Assembly: GCA_947095585.1 (NCBI GenBank)
Contig: OX352763.1
Span: forward strand, 114,431,908 to 114,495,907
Length of the DNA: 64,000 nt
Direction: 5' to 3'
Source: Nephrocerus scutellatus
Taxonomy: Eukaryota > Arthropoda > Insecta > Diptera > Pipunculidae
Shown here: piece by piece, positions 21,901-36,900 of the stretch
How the letters are laid out: the number at the start of each line of letters is the position of its first letter
Position numbering within the stretch: the stretch's first letter is position 1
Notes under the pieces: model-generated
Databases searched by the model: none
What the model saw: the letters and a program-made list of their open reading frames with translations, nothing else
Told to the model about the DNA's origin: nothing
Made by a program: the position numbers and the translations under genes

Positions 21901-24900
21901 AGCCATTTTTCTGCCGCTACGGCGCGGATTCCGAGCCAATTTGGCCTTCACCTTTCGAATGATATCCGGCAATGTTGCAGTCCGTTTCGGTCCACCACCA
22001 TGGCGTTTTGCAATGCTGCCAGGATCGTTATAACGATTAATGGTCCGATACACAAAAATTTTATTCACATGCAGATGTTTTAACTGGTTAACAATCTGCG
22101 GCTGTGGTTTTCCAGCCAAAAATAGAGCAATCACACTATTACGCTTGAATTCCATTGCATATAACTTTTTTTCTGAATATTTCCCACTAAAATGCTTTTG
22201 TTCGCTTGTAAACAATGGAATAAACTGCCATTTGAGCGCTCTGTCATCACTGGTTTGACAGCAATGACAGTCTGAAGTTGGTAACACTTCGTGTCAGTCA
22301 CCCGGTAATTTTGGGCCCATAACTTTGCCATTTTTAATTTTGAACATTGTAAACTTGGTCCGTTGGACGGAAATTTTGGCAATGACCATCGCTAATTCTG
22401 GATTGGTTGTTATTTCGGCTTTTTTTTTTCTGACTAAGGTCTCCGATAACTGTTTGGCTTCACGTGGTCTGTTGAGGGTACGAACATTTTATCTGCCAAT
22501 CCAAAACATCCAAAAATCTTTGTTCTTATCGAATTTTTATCGAGACAAGACTGTTTTTTCCGCGGTTGAGCTGTTCCTTGATGTCTCCTTGGAAAAAAAA
22601 GACTGAAGCGTCGAATAAGTCTGAGTAGCCCAAATTATGGGTTCACCAATTTAGTCATACAAGAAGGTGCATTGGACCATCGTTGACACCATTCAAGGGA
22701 TTTCTTCGCTGCCTCATCTCATCTCATCTGATGGCAGTGTCTTGGTGGAAACAGTCTTTTGTTGCAATTCTAAGCTAACTAAAAAGTAAGAAAGTAGTAA
22801 TATGTCAAGGGCAAGTATACCAACACAATATCATCAGATTGTGCCAATTCGATTTATACAGCCACGATCGGCGTATTTGTTTAACAAACCTCGTTACCTT
22901 TATCCGTATAAAGAACGATGGTAATTTAAGAATGGTAATGGATGGTAAAGTAAGAATTTGTTACCTAATAAAATTGTCATTTCCTTGATTAATTAAAGTG
23001 ACATTTTTTCCAACTAACTCGTCATTTCTCGCATTACACAAAAAAAAAACTTTCATTTCCGTTTACTCAAAAAAGTGGCATCATCACCCGCCGTCTGGAA
23101 GGCTGACGAAGTATTTCCTGGTTCCATTTTAACAACAACAACTAAATTATTTAGACGGAAATAATGTCAATTGTGGTAAATTGATAAAATCCCGCCAATT
23201 TTGTCAATTTGCATTGCTATATAGAATGGATTGGTGCTCCAACAGTCAATCACTTTTCCCATTGCAATCCAATCGAGCGTAACAACATCAACATCAACAC
23301 TTAGATAATTTTCGTTGAAATAGATAAATTCTCGCGTTCATCAATTACATCCGGCTGCATCGATCGCATGGCCAATGTGCCCAAGCTTGTCTGTTTAGGC
23401 AGGTATTTTACAGAGCGTTTGGCTACCGTTTGAGATGTGATCAACATAAAACTCATCTGTACACCAGCTTTAACTCAATATCCAATGAGACATTTAAATT
23501 TTGAATAAATTTAGACAAACGATAGATAGCGGCGCATCTATATCTGCTCCAATTTGGATACAATTGCGATCGTTGGTGACGTTTTCATTGATCGTGCCAT
23601 CATGAGTGCCGTCAGCGTTGTATTCCGGGCGCAATTGTGAATGGAATTTATTAGTGTGGTGCGGTGGGTGTGTATTGCCCCAAACAAACAAAACGAATTA
23701 ATTGACATCAAGTTAGGATGAGATCGTGAAATGTTCAAGTTCGGTGTCAATAACAAGCTTTGTTTTTGTCCGGCTGTTATTGAGCTTGGAAAGTACTGTT
23801 AGGATGCAACTGAAACTTTTATTTATTTCAGTGTTTTTTGGGGGATCTGTATAGATCGGAATAGGATAAGGTTTTAAAATAACAATAAAACGAAACAAAC
23901 GTCAGTATTAACGATCATTCTAATTGCTATAAGAGACTTTATACCTTCCAGAACTAAGTCTGTGAAGCCAAAGGAAGATAAATATGTAGTACGATTTAAG
24001 ATGCAAATATATCCTCTAGCATTAGGGAGGTATGCTTTTGGTTATAAAGCAAATCCTACGGGAGAAAACCGCACAATATTAGTATCGATTCTGTAGTTTT
24101 CTGGGAGTGGGCGAAAAGTCAGTAGGCTAATGGTCAGTGGGTGGGTGATCATTTAGGTGGGGGTCAGTGAGATGGGGTTGCCGGGAAACGTCGGGTATTT
24201 CCGTTAGTCTAACATAAAAATTACCTTTTTGGTTTTGGTGGCTTTTGATGGATCGCCCTTACAAGACGCTCATCCGCGACTTCATTACAGAGACTTTCCA
24301 CGGAATTATTGCACTTTGCTGGTTTTATTTGCAGTTAAGTACAATTGTGCTTAAAAGCCAGATATCTTACTCAGTTGTCCACCAGTACAGTACAGTACAA
24401 CGAGTTTGTCTAACATTTAACAACATTTGGAATTACATTACATTTAGAAGAAGTGGGAAATCACGCTGTTATACTTCCATATACTGGAAAATCATCCTCC
24501 AGACACTCAAACACAAAATATAGTCTGTCTGTCTGTCATAAGCAGACACCTATTCTAGAAGGTTATGTATCTTTTGAGCGCGATCTTCTATCGTTTGGTT
24601 GATTGTGTCTGTGTCTGGCAACTACTTGTCACAAAATCACTGTTAATTTTCTAAATCAACCATCTTTACTAAACGATTGCATCGGCCGGACAGCGGTTGG
24701 GTGACCGTCCAACTTGGAATTTGTTTTTGCTTCTTGTACAAACAGCTGTGGGGGCGGCGAGTATGTCAAAATGTTACACGTTACGTTACACAATTGAAAA
24801 GTTATACCTACTCGTACAGATACAGGAGTATTCATCTGTGAGCTGATGTATATATGTTGTTATTATTATTATTAGTTTGTTTGGTGCAATAGTTTAGTTT

Positions 24901-27900
24901 AATTTTCACTTCCTTCTCGAACGAGCTCGAGATACATTCATTCGTCATAAATATTCACAATTTTGCCAAGAGTGTGAGCGTAGGAGAGAGAAAATCTAAC
25001 GACTTTAGAATAATTCTAGAGTTCATGATTTTGATTGCGTTTGCGTTTGCTATTAAGATAATTCCCGAGGAGATTCGGTCAGAGATGCTGCGACCAAACA
25101 ATGGACGATGACAACTCAAGATTAGAGAACATATGGCTGGAGCGTGCCAATTGCCAATTGAAGGCGTCGGCCCGGTCGCCTGTAGGTTATCGCAATAGCC
25201 ACAGATAGATAGTCACGATTCACAAACAAAGCCAGCAACAAACAGCATTTAATTTGATTATTTAATTAAGAAGGAACAGAAAGAAATTACTGCGGCAATC
25301 ATCGTAAATGAATGGCGACAATCTATCTAAATCGCATTCACTTCACTTCCGAAGTGAATAACAAGATTTTTAATTTTCCGCTTGTTGTCAAAATTATTTG
25401 CATTGCGTAGAAAAGTATCTTAAATTGACTAAACGATATTTAAACTTTTTTTCAAATGTCTAAACATAAAGACTTTATAAAGTGATTGCTGAAAATTACT
25501 TCTAACAAGATGAATTAGTATTCGAATAAAAGAGTCTATTCGAATATCCCATCATTACCTATGCGGCTAACGTAGAGCCGATCAGACATGAACGCAGTTA
25601 GTTAAGTATTTATTAGAGATAGATTTTGAAATATATAATTTGCCTGTTCCGGGCTGTAAACCAATTTGTATTTATTGTGCTGGTCTGACAATGAGCTTAT
25701 TTCCCTAATTCCTTTGAGTATTTTCTGGTCTTAATTGATAAATCTCATTACATTATAATTAGATTCAAACTCCTAAATGATTTTTCAATAGGGACATAAC
25801 AATTTTGTATTTTAATACAAACGCACCCTTACATTTTTTTTTATGATCTGTCAATGTCATAACGTCAGTCAAGGTTTACATTTTTATCACGATGAAATTT
25901 ATAAACGATGAGCGTTTGGAAATTATTTAAAATTACTAGCAAAACTCTGAGTCGGTGGTGGCAACTTACTTAAATTTTCGGTCGTAATAATCGTTCCACC
26001 AGACAGGCAGTGCGTGTTATAGTGGATAAATTCGAGTCAACATATTAACTATTGAATGTTCCTGTACCAGTGAGATAACATAACGGTCAACTTACCGCTG
26101 ATATCGCAGTCATAAGTGTTTTTGTTAAAAATGAGCCAAATCAGTTGATTCCATGCCATTCACACGAATTGGGAATCTCTCAGTCCACATTGTGACGAAT
26201 TTTACGTAAAGATCTGTTACTTTTGCATTTCTATCCTAGCCCAGACAGACACTGTGACCTAAAAGATCTATTGTATCTTAGGGTTTGTTTATTCTAAGAT
26301 ACGTATCATCTCCCGATAGTACGATAGATAGATGTATGATACATCCTTATATTCGGCGCGACAGACCATTGCGGTCCAAGGCCTTCTCGCAACCGTTTGT
26401 GCTGAGCATGTATAATTTTGCACACAAATGGAGGGGACCTACAATTTAATGCCGGATCCGAACGGCGAATTGAGAAGCTTACCGTGACAAGTTATTACTC
26501 TCGGACGTTTGTCAGACTTTCGCGAGAGGTGGGACACCGTGAAAAATACTTTTGGTGTTACTCCTTTGTACATCCTTAGTGGCAGAATTTCTCCACCCCG
26601 CAGTCGAGCATATTTCCTTGTGAAAGATGCGTCTCCTTAATGTGCTCGGATGACTCTTCATCTTTCGAGCAGATCCTATATCTGTCTATGAGCCCACACC
26701 AATTCTGTTAAGGTGATATCGCAAGCCACAATGACCCGATAGAAAACTCACCAGCTTCCTAATGCTATCCCTATTAAAGTTATGGATTTCCTTGTAGGAA
26801 AAGGGCCTGATTAGTTGTTTCGATTGGCCAAGCCCGGGGACGCTTTCCCATTTGGCCAGACGAAGTTTGAGTTCCCAAAAATTTATTAGTGCTGTGGCGG
26901 CAGCCCAGTTGACACCATAGTAGGGTTCAGGTTCTATGAGCGCAGATTCCGAGCCAGCCTTAGATAGTTCATCTGCAGATTCGTTGCCTATAATTCCCTA
27001 ATGACCAGGGACCCGAGCTTAACTTTGTTGTGTCTGTTGCAGTGCATCGCATCGTAACAGTTTTTGACTGATATTGAGTTCATTAAATGGGACGACAGCG
27101 CTTTAAGTGCTGTCTGACTATCTGAAAAGATATATATTCTAGTGTCCGGCGCAAAACTCAATGGCATGGAGTTCCGCCTGAAAAACCGGGGGACTTTTTC
27201 CAATTGGTATCGAGACTTTGGAGTTGGGTCCAAAGACACCGGCTCCAATTGCAGTTCTCATCTTAGATCCATCTGTGAATCAGACCAGAAGTTTAGCGCC
27301 CAGTGCCGGAACACCATTGCACCAGTTTAACCGGTCTAATGTTTCTACCTCAAATTTTCATCCGAAACAGTGATCCCTGACAAGAATGTCGGGGATAGTG
27401 CAGAAAATGTCTCTTTCAGGAATTGAGTCAAGAATTTTCAGGTGATCCACATAGTCACTCGGTTTGTACCCGTATTCTAGTTGCAATGCATCTAGCAGCC
27501 GTCTTCCCAAACCGACCAGTCTTCTTTTCGTAAAAAGGGACTAGAACAGTTTTTCATAGATTGATGGATATTACCTCTCTGCTGCACCATTCTAAAACGT
27601 ATAGTAAAGCACCTTGCATGACACTAGTGATAGTCCAGCAGTGCTTACCAATAACAAAATTCGCCAAATCATCTGAATAACTAATGGCGTTTAGCCTGAT
27701 CTGTGAAATCGACTAGAACTTTGTTAATGATTAGTAACCATGAAAGGGGAGAAAGCACTACTCCTTGGGATCATCCCTTAATTGCAGTCACAGACACAGA
27801 CATTACTCGTGAGGAGGAAATAACATCTCGACTTTCAAGCATGGCCCTTATCCAATGATTGGTTGAGTCGTCGATACCCCTGCTACTGATTGCCCTTGCA

Positions 27901-30900
27901 ATAGAATCGTAGCCAGTGTTATCGAAAGCACTTTTAATGTCAAGGAAGACACACCGTGCCACTTTCTTGGAACGAAAAGTTTCTTATATCTTCTTTACGA
28001 GATCTTCCCACATCACTATGATCCACAGGCATTCAAAACACAAGCTCATAGACATCTCCTCTTTTCTCCTCCCTTTCCTTAACGCCCTCGCTATGCCAAG
28101 CATTTAAGCGTGCGCAAATTATATGAAGGGCACCTTCTGTGCTTTTGCCTTTCCTAACTGACTTGAGTGCAGAGGGGTAGGCAATTCTAACCAGCCTCTA
28201 ATATGAACAACAATGAGTCTCTCCATGGTTTTGAGGACAAATGATGTTAGACTTATTGGTCTGTAGGATTAAGCCAGCTCACTAGGTCTATTGCCTGGTT
28301 TGGGGATAAATATCAAATTTACCTGTCTCCAGATAGTGGAAATATATATTATTACCGGATTAACTCTTTACCCTACTGGTAACACAGACCATTTTGATCA
28401 TTTTTCTAAAAATAAAGCTTATAACGAAAATACAATTTATTCTCACTAAGTCACATCATAACCGTGCGCATTTCCAATTTACAAGAGTATGCAAATTTTT
28501 TCAAATTCGTTTGTTTGTCGGTGAAGTTTCTATGCTAAATGCTTTACCGGTTGTTTGATCTAAAAAATCAATGGAGTAGACAAATTTTATTAGCATCAAC
28601 CACGAACGATGCTAACAAAATATAAACTTAGATTACGTATACAGTAAAAATAAATAAATAATAAAACTGTAAACTTTGTTAGATAAAAAATAAAAACAAA
28701 AAAACGTATTACGTCACAAAACACACGATTTCGCGCCCGATTTAAATGTGTTCTCCAGCGTTGGTATTGCCACTGCGCAGACTTTTTTATTTCTCTTATT
28801 CTTCTGGAGTCGTCCCAAGGATTTAGAAAACAGCCTTTATCCAGCATGTTCCCAAAAATGGCGAACCGTCATCTCTTTTCTCGTACCGATAAATTTCGCT
28901 AACATCCATATTTGCTAAGGGTATGGAAACGCTGATCAACCGTAAGCTTGTGCAATACCTTGAATGACACGAAATCCATAGCGACCAGCAGTACGGTTAT
29001 CGTCGGCAACGTTCTACAGGTGATACTTATCTCACTGAAAAGTGGATAATTTTACAAATTTGGTGAAAGCAAAGTTGTTGCACTCGATATTTCCATGGCA
29101 TTTGGCAGAATCTGGCATCAAGCTATTTTATCGAAAATGAATGCCTATGGAATTGATAAGGACTAGTAATTACCTTTCTGGCCGTTCACTCCAGGTCGTA
29201 TTGGTCGGTTTCAAATCCAATATTCACCGCATAAGCGCAGGTGTTCCGCAAGGCTCTGTTTTGTCTGCGACACTTTTTCTCATTTTCATAAAAGATCTTC
29301 TCGCTTCGCTACTTCTAATCCAATCCATTCTTTCGTTGACGACAGCACTCTTAGCTTTTCATATGATTTCACGCTTTCTGCACGCCCCTCTACATCGCAA
29401 GTGGAACTTGAACAACCACGTATGGTAAGCCCGTTAAATTCTGACCTTAACAGCATAACAAGGTGGTGACTACATAATAGAGTTGAATTTAACGCTTCCA
29501 AAACCCAATGTTGTCTTCTGTCGTCCAAGCGTAATGTTAACCCCCCCAATCTTTATCCATGAATGGATCTTGCATCAAAGAAACTGAAAAACTCTCAATT
29601 CTCGGTATGTGCCTCCACAACAAGCTTCGTTGGAACGACCATATATTTGCCATCGCCAAAAATGCTGCGAGATGTTTAGGTTTCCTAAAACGGTGCAAGA
29701 TGTACTTCACACTTTCAGATCTGGCTACTAATTACAAGGTGTATATTCGCCCTAAACCTGAATACAACTGTATTGTCTGGGCAGGTGCCCCAAAGGGCAC
29801 ATTGCAGCTACTAGACAGAATTCAGAACCGCGCGTTAAAACTTATTGGTGACGTAAATGTCCCGAAAACAACCGTCTGTCGCGCCGAATATTATCTCAAA
29901 CCGTTCTAAAATATGTATTTTTTTTTCCATGAAAGCGTCAAAACTGTATAGCCCGACAACTACTGAGTTAATTGGTTGAAGTTAGCTGCGTTTTGTGGGC
30001 GCTAAGCCGGCATGTTAGTGCGTTGGACTTCTGAGCAGGATGTTCGAATCCAAAAGTATTTTTCGAGCTCACACGGCGAATGTCTGACAAACGTTCGACA
30101 GCAATAACTTGTCACGAAAAGCTTCTCAACTCGCCTTTCGGATACGGTATGAAATTGTAAATCACTTCCAATTGCTTGCATAAATGTAATACGCACAACA
30201 CGAATGGTCGCAAGAAGCTAGGCCTTGGAACGCAACAGTCTGTCGCACCAATCATTATTTTTTTTATCTGCGCTCAGCTTCTTCTTTCAACGTGGCTTAG
30301 TGTTTATTGAACGTCTGCTTGGGATTTCTTAATTACTTAAAGTGTTAAAACTTCAAAAAAAAAAAAGTATCTTGATGTTATAACTTTCGAAGCTCTGTTA
30401 GAAAAAAGGAAAAACCTTAATACAAAGTACAACAAATAACAAAAAAGATTGACAATCGCCAAAAATACTGAAAAAGGTGTAAATTAATAATACGCTCCTG
30501 TACACTCTAACAAGCAATACAAGTAATTTGTTTGGTTGTCCATTAGAGGCGTTTTAAAAGAGAATTAACTTTGTACAAAAAATTTCATTATTCGTTTTGC
30601 AACATTTAACGTGTTGTCCTTTTATCTCGCAACAAGTTAGTGAATTTAATCGTCAGTGTTTATAAAATTTATTAAAATTAAATATTTTCATTAATGGTCG
30701 TACTTGTCCAGATAAACAAAAAATTGAACGTCTGGTGAAAACAATTTGAGACAACATTACACTTCATAAAGATCATAAATAAACTCAAGGAGTGCCGCAT
30801 ATATTACGAACACAGAGTGGGAGGATCTAAAATTGTCGATCTGTGACTAATTTATAGCGAATTTAGAGCCAGGAATTGGCATTGCATCCGTATAAAATCG

Positions 30901-33900
30901 CTTTGGCCGAAAAAGTGAAGCCGAATGACCATCAGCTGGTATGTAACTTCAGTGATTTGGAATAAACGATCCCGATTTTCATTACAAAATCATTTTCTCC
31001 AAAACGACGATTACGACAACGAAAACGACTTAAAGATTAAAGAATTTTATTTTCTAAATCTAAAGCTAGACATAACATGGAGTCTTACAAAAATCAAAAT
31101 ATGACGTATAGTACAATTGTCATGCAAAGCTCGCGGTGCGGGGTTTCTAGTCAGCATTGTCATTGGACAGTTAGCCCTCTTCATAGAGCCGGTGTCACTA
31201 GCGACGCCCTTCTTATATCTATATCTATATCTATATATATCACTGTGCCCCGGCACTAATACTATGGTGATGTCCAGGAATTGGCTGATCAAAGCCAATT
31301 CTTCTTGGCTTGGAGTTTATGGTGGTCGCATAAATCGCTCTTACGGCAGACTGACTATCAACACATATGCCAACCCTTCCGATTTGTGCGTTACTTGAGC
31401 CTTATAGTACCCTGCAGTCCTTCCTAATTGCTAGGATCTCTGGTTGAAAGATACTAGCTGAATCCGGTAGCTTGTATGATCTTGGCAGATTTAGATCGTC
31501 CCAGAAGGTACATGCACCGACTCCATCCTTTATCTTGGATCCGTCAGTGATTATTGTTGGGTCAAATTGCGTCGTTATTGCTTCATTCTTCCAGTTTCCC
31601 TGGTTGGAAACTTGACGCCGATTGAGGTGTTGAAGCTAAATTTAGGGATGCATTAGTCATTAGATGATGGTTCTGTCTACAGTATATTACAGTGCCCGTA
31701 TGGTTCTGGTAACAAAGTAGATTCTCTGAGTCGTACTGCACTGCACGTCGCAATATACTTGTTTGGCTGAGTTTGGTGACATTACTCTTCTTCTTCATCG
31801 CTGGCCATCAGACTAACGATCCATAGGTAAGAAATGGTCGTACAACAGATGTATACAGCCAGAGAGCTATCTTTGGTTAAAGACCCCATGCTTTTACTGC
31901 TGGCATAGAGGGCCACGTACGCTCTTTGAGCCCCGTTCTCTATGTTAGCCTTTCAGCTAAGCTTTCTATCCAATATTACTCCGATATTTGGCTCTGGGGG
32001 TAAGACTGAGACCTTGCCCATTAAGTTTTGAAAGTACAAAAGCCGGTGGTGAACAGTACCTTTTGAGTCTTCCTGCCTGGTCTAACCCTTCATATAAGAA
32101 GTTCACTTTAAAAAAATGTACCGTTTATGCTTCTGTCTTGAACTTTGAACCTCAATAAAAATAATAAAAATAAATTAAAAATTTTATACATTTCAACCTG
32201 CTTTGGCACTTCCAAACAGCTTTCTTCCACTATCTTTAATTGCATGCGATAGTGCAATCGATTCCTCCCATGCGCTTACATTGCAATGCAATATGTTTTT
32301 GTGATCGATTTTGTTTACCAACTGGAGTACAATCTGTGTTTTGTTGTATTTACTTACGTTTAGTGCTTGAATGGTTAAATCCAGCCAATAAATCAAAGTA
32401 CAAGTATTGTCGTAAACAGCTGTACCAGCGACAATAAGCTGCTTTTAATAAGCGCCTGTGAAGCCGATTTCCGTTTCGAGTGCAATATCGAATGCGTGCA
32501 AATTTGATGAGTCTACACTGCACTGCAATATCGCTCGCTTACACCATTCATTAGTATGTGGTGGTATTGTTGTTTTGTTGTTTTTGTTATTTTTGTATCT
32601 TAATGGTGCACAGTGAGTGGCTTTTCATACTTTCCGCGATAATAACTTTAAACACCTCATCTGTTATTTCATTTTTACTATACAAGTGTTGCTGTGCGAT
32701 GCACACACACACACGGATACAATTGCTTCTTCTAAAGATAGAAAGCAACAAAAAAAATCGATAATTTATAACACTTCGGGCTATCTCTTTTATTTGTTTA
32801 TCTGTTTGTTCGTCCATTTGTCCATTTGTTTATTTAATACGAAATCACATAATCACAGCTGATGCTCTTCACAGTTTTTTCATTGAGAAATCTGATATTC
32901 CAATTGATAAGAATTGATAATGCATTTCAGTGGTAAAACGGGGCAATTAAGGGACCATTTATCGCAAGGAGTGGAAGCAATCAGCAGCTCACTGCCGATA
33001 ACCATCCAAGAACATTGGAAAAATATTTTCACATCTGGAGTATTATTGGTAGAAGCCAGGCAAGGCACAGAACGTGGCTTACCGAGGATACCTGGAGGCG
33101 GATTGAAGATCGTAAGCTACTTAAAGCTCATATTGTAGATATCCCAGCAGCAGCGAGGATCGAGCTAGAGTCTCTGTATCGAAGAAAAATGAGAGAAGTG
33201 CAGCATAGTGTAAGACGTAACAAGCGAGCAGGTGCGATAACAGAACCGTTTACAGAATCACAAAAGAGCTGACAGGTGGTCACCGTTCTAACCAACATCC
33301 GGTGAAAGGCTTAGATGGTGCCGTACTCGTTTCAGGTGAGGATCTGCTTAAGCGATGGAAGAAGCATTTTTCTACGGTCCTTAACCGTGTATTCGCCAAC
33401 GATATGGACCCAAATCAAACGGAGCTGCCGGAAGTAACAATTTCCCGAATTCGCACCTCAACTCCCAGTAAAGACGAGATCGCTACCGCGATCAACGCAC
33501 TAAAGAACAACAAGTCAGTAGGACTAGATGGTATACCCGCAGAGCTTCTGTGTGTCACTCCAACGACATCAGCAGGGCTTTTATATCCTCTTGTAGAGAG
33601 AGCTTGGGAGGAAGAAAGTTTCCCCAACGAGTGGAAAGCGGGAATGAATGTCAAGCTCCCGAAAAAAGGTAGTCTTATGGAGTGCGAAAACTGGAGAGGC
33701 ATTTGCGTTCTTCCTGAAGTTGCAAAGGTAAAAGGCAAAGTAGTACTTGCGTGAATTAAGGAACATCTGGAATATACGCTCGATGCCGAACAAGCAGATT
33801 TCCGCACTTTGTCGACCACATCAACACCCTGCCTCTTAACAGTGTCAAGAGACAGTTTATCTGGCTTGCCTTGCCCATGAGAGGTATACCCGATAAACTA

Positions 33901-36900
33901 ATAGCTATTATTAAAGCAACCTATGATGGCTCTTAATGTCCTGTGCTGCATAGAGGAAAGCTGTCAGAGGAATTCGAGATCCTAAGTGGGGTACGACAAG
34001 GTTGCATTCTATCGCCGTTACTTTTCTTGTTTGTGATTAGCGATGTGCTTTATCTACTGGAAACGGAGGAATTCGTTAGACTCTTACATCTCAACGTTTG
34101 TTTACTCTCACACAGGATTATGGAGCTGCACCAACTGACAAAAAATGTGGAAATCAAGGAAAATGTTGTGGGTTTGAAGATCAATACAGCCAAAGTTAAC
34201 ATTGCAGGACAGCCGGTAGAGAGAGTAGAATTTCAAATATCTTGGGAGTATTGTCTCGACCGAAGGTGGAACTGAACAGTACACTGTCTACCGAATAGGC
34301 AATGTAAAATCAGTATTTGGAGGAATGATATCTACGATATGGCTAAGCAATGCGATCAGCTTAAACTACAAGCTGCGACTGTTCCGTTCAAATGTTGAAT
34401 CTGTGCTGTTGTATGGGTGCAGCACTTAGAAGGTGACCGTTACTATCACAAAAATTACAAACGTATGTAAATAGGTGCCTATGGTACATCTTAAGGGTTT
34501 TGTGGGTGTTTGAGCCTGTCAGTCTCCCTATGATTTCTATAAGGTGATAGGCGAGGGGGTTTGTCATCTAAACTGAATTGTATGTACCCGGTGATCGGAG
34601 AAAGAAAGTTCAGCCGATACCTTCCACAGTCTAGAATTATTTGGTCGAGAGAGTCGGTGATAAGAGTAATATCTAACACTTCTTGTCGACTCCTGGTTAC
34701 GAAGGTTGGTTCATTATCACTTTATCAGTATTGACTACAGTTAGGTTAGTACTTAATATATACTCAAAAAGTAACTCACCCCTGTCGTTGATGTCGGAGC
34801 ATAGCTAGTGCTATAAGTGAATAATAAGTAATCACCAGTGTAAAATTGTGACCTTTTGCTATTGATTGGTTGATTAAATTGGTAATTTGTGAATTAACGA
34901 ACCTGTATTGTGCTTTTACTTACCAACATTTTTCCATTACGAACTCTAGGAAGCCTAAATTTCGTAATAATATGATGTAAAGCACCAATTTGGTGTTATT
35001 CCCATTTACTAGACTTTTCTTATATTGACTTTATACTTTCTTTCGTGGATTTCGAATATTTTCTTAATTTTTTTTAATTATAAGTTTAATTTTTCTCCAT
35101 CTTCATATCTCTTCTCCAGAATACCTCGTCGATCAGCTGTCGTCCAAGAATGAGTCGGCTCAAAATGAAATACTGGAAAAGGTCACAGATTACTGCGGCA
35201 AACCGGTGACAAATTATACTCTCGATCAGTATGAGGATCCTTACATATGGACATTCTATCATTCATTCTTTTTCGCCTTTACTGTCTGTTCGACGGTTGG
35301 CTATGGCAATTTGTCCCCGACAACGACACTGGGTCGAATGATAATGATCGCCTACTCGATTATTGGAATGCCAATTAACGGAATTCTGTTCACTGGATTG
35401 GGTGAATACTTTGGCAAAACGGTTAGTTAAGCCTTTCAGAAGACGGTTCCTTCAATTGTTAATTTATTTTCTTCTTCTACAGTTCGAGATGATCTACAAA
35501 CGATACAAGAAGTACAAATTGTCGAACGATGTCCGCTATGTCCCACCACAGTTGGGCCTTTTAGCCACTGTACTGATAGCCTTAATTCCGGGTATAACAT
35601 TCTTTATCCTGCTTCCGTCATGGGTGTTCTCGTACTTTGAGGATTGGCCGTATACGTTGTCAATTTATTATTCGTACGTTACAACGACAACAATTGGCTT
35701 TGGCGACTATGTACCAACATTTCAGCCGCATCAGGTGAGATTATGAGGTGAGAGGTGACAGTTTCCAATAGAATAACATCTTGTATCTATATATGCAGGG
35801 TCGAACATTTGGCGGTTGGTTTGTCGTCTACCAAATATTCATCATAGTTTGGTTTATATTCTCCTTGGGCTACCTTCTGATGATCATGACGTTCATTACG
35901 AAGTAAGTCGATGTTTGTTTTGTCATATTTGCTACTTTCTACTTCAAATCTAAACAACTAACAACAACAACAATTTCTTGTAATTAACAAATAAGTAACG
36001 TTCGAGAACATCACATGAGTGACATTGACATAAGTTCAAAATTAATACTTGCAGAGGTTTACGCAGCAAGAAATTGGCTCGATTGGAACAGCAATTGTCG
36101 TCGAATATTAAGGCAACACAAAATCGCATATGGAACGGTGTTACCAAAGATGTCGGCTATTTGAGACGAATTTTGAATGAATTGTATATTATGAAGTTTA
36201 AGGTAATTTTGATGTAATTGTGGAGGTTTTTTGTTGTTTTCTTGAAGTTGAATTTATTGGACGAGTCTTGTGGTAATCCAAATAGTTTTTTGTGAAGTAT
36301 TTAGTTTTGGGCTTATGTTGAAAGAACTTGAGTTTATTTCACACACTCTTTGTGTACATAACAACGATAGCACATTTATTTGTAGCACAATGGCTGGAGT
36401 TACATATTGAGGAAGATAGAGGCACGTCTATTCGCCTGATCCTGTAACCTCAGTCAAAGTGCACTTTGATATTAGAATCTGCGTTAGTATATAAGGTTTA
36501 CTCTTTTATATAAACTCCTCTTTATCTTTAACGCATCTAAGCTCAGCTAACCATACAGGCAAGATTAAAATTTTTAACAAGACATATAACTTTATGGATT
36601 TATTAACTCTCAAGAGGTCTTCCACCTATTCAATAAATACATAACAATTTTGTATTTAAATACAACACTGAATTATTGAGATATCGGGCTGAAGTCCAGG
36701 TCCAGGTGTAGTACATATGTTAAATTTAAGTATGGCATTCGATCTCGTTAATATGGCTACCGCAAGTACGCTTGCATTGATCGATTCTTTGGAGCCGATT
36801 TTCCACCACTCTACCACACATATTAGCCGAATTTCGCGTTACATGTTGTACCTGATGAGCTAATTGCCATAAACCAACCACTTAACATAACAAATTTTTC

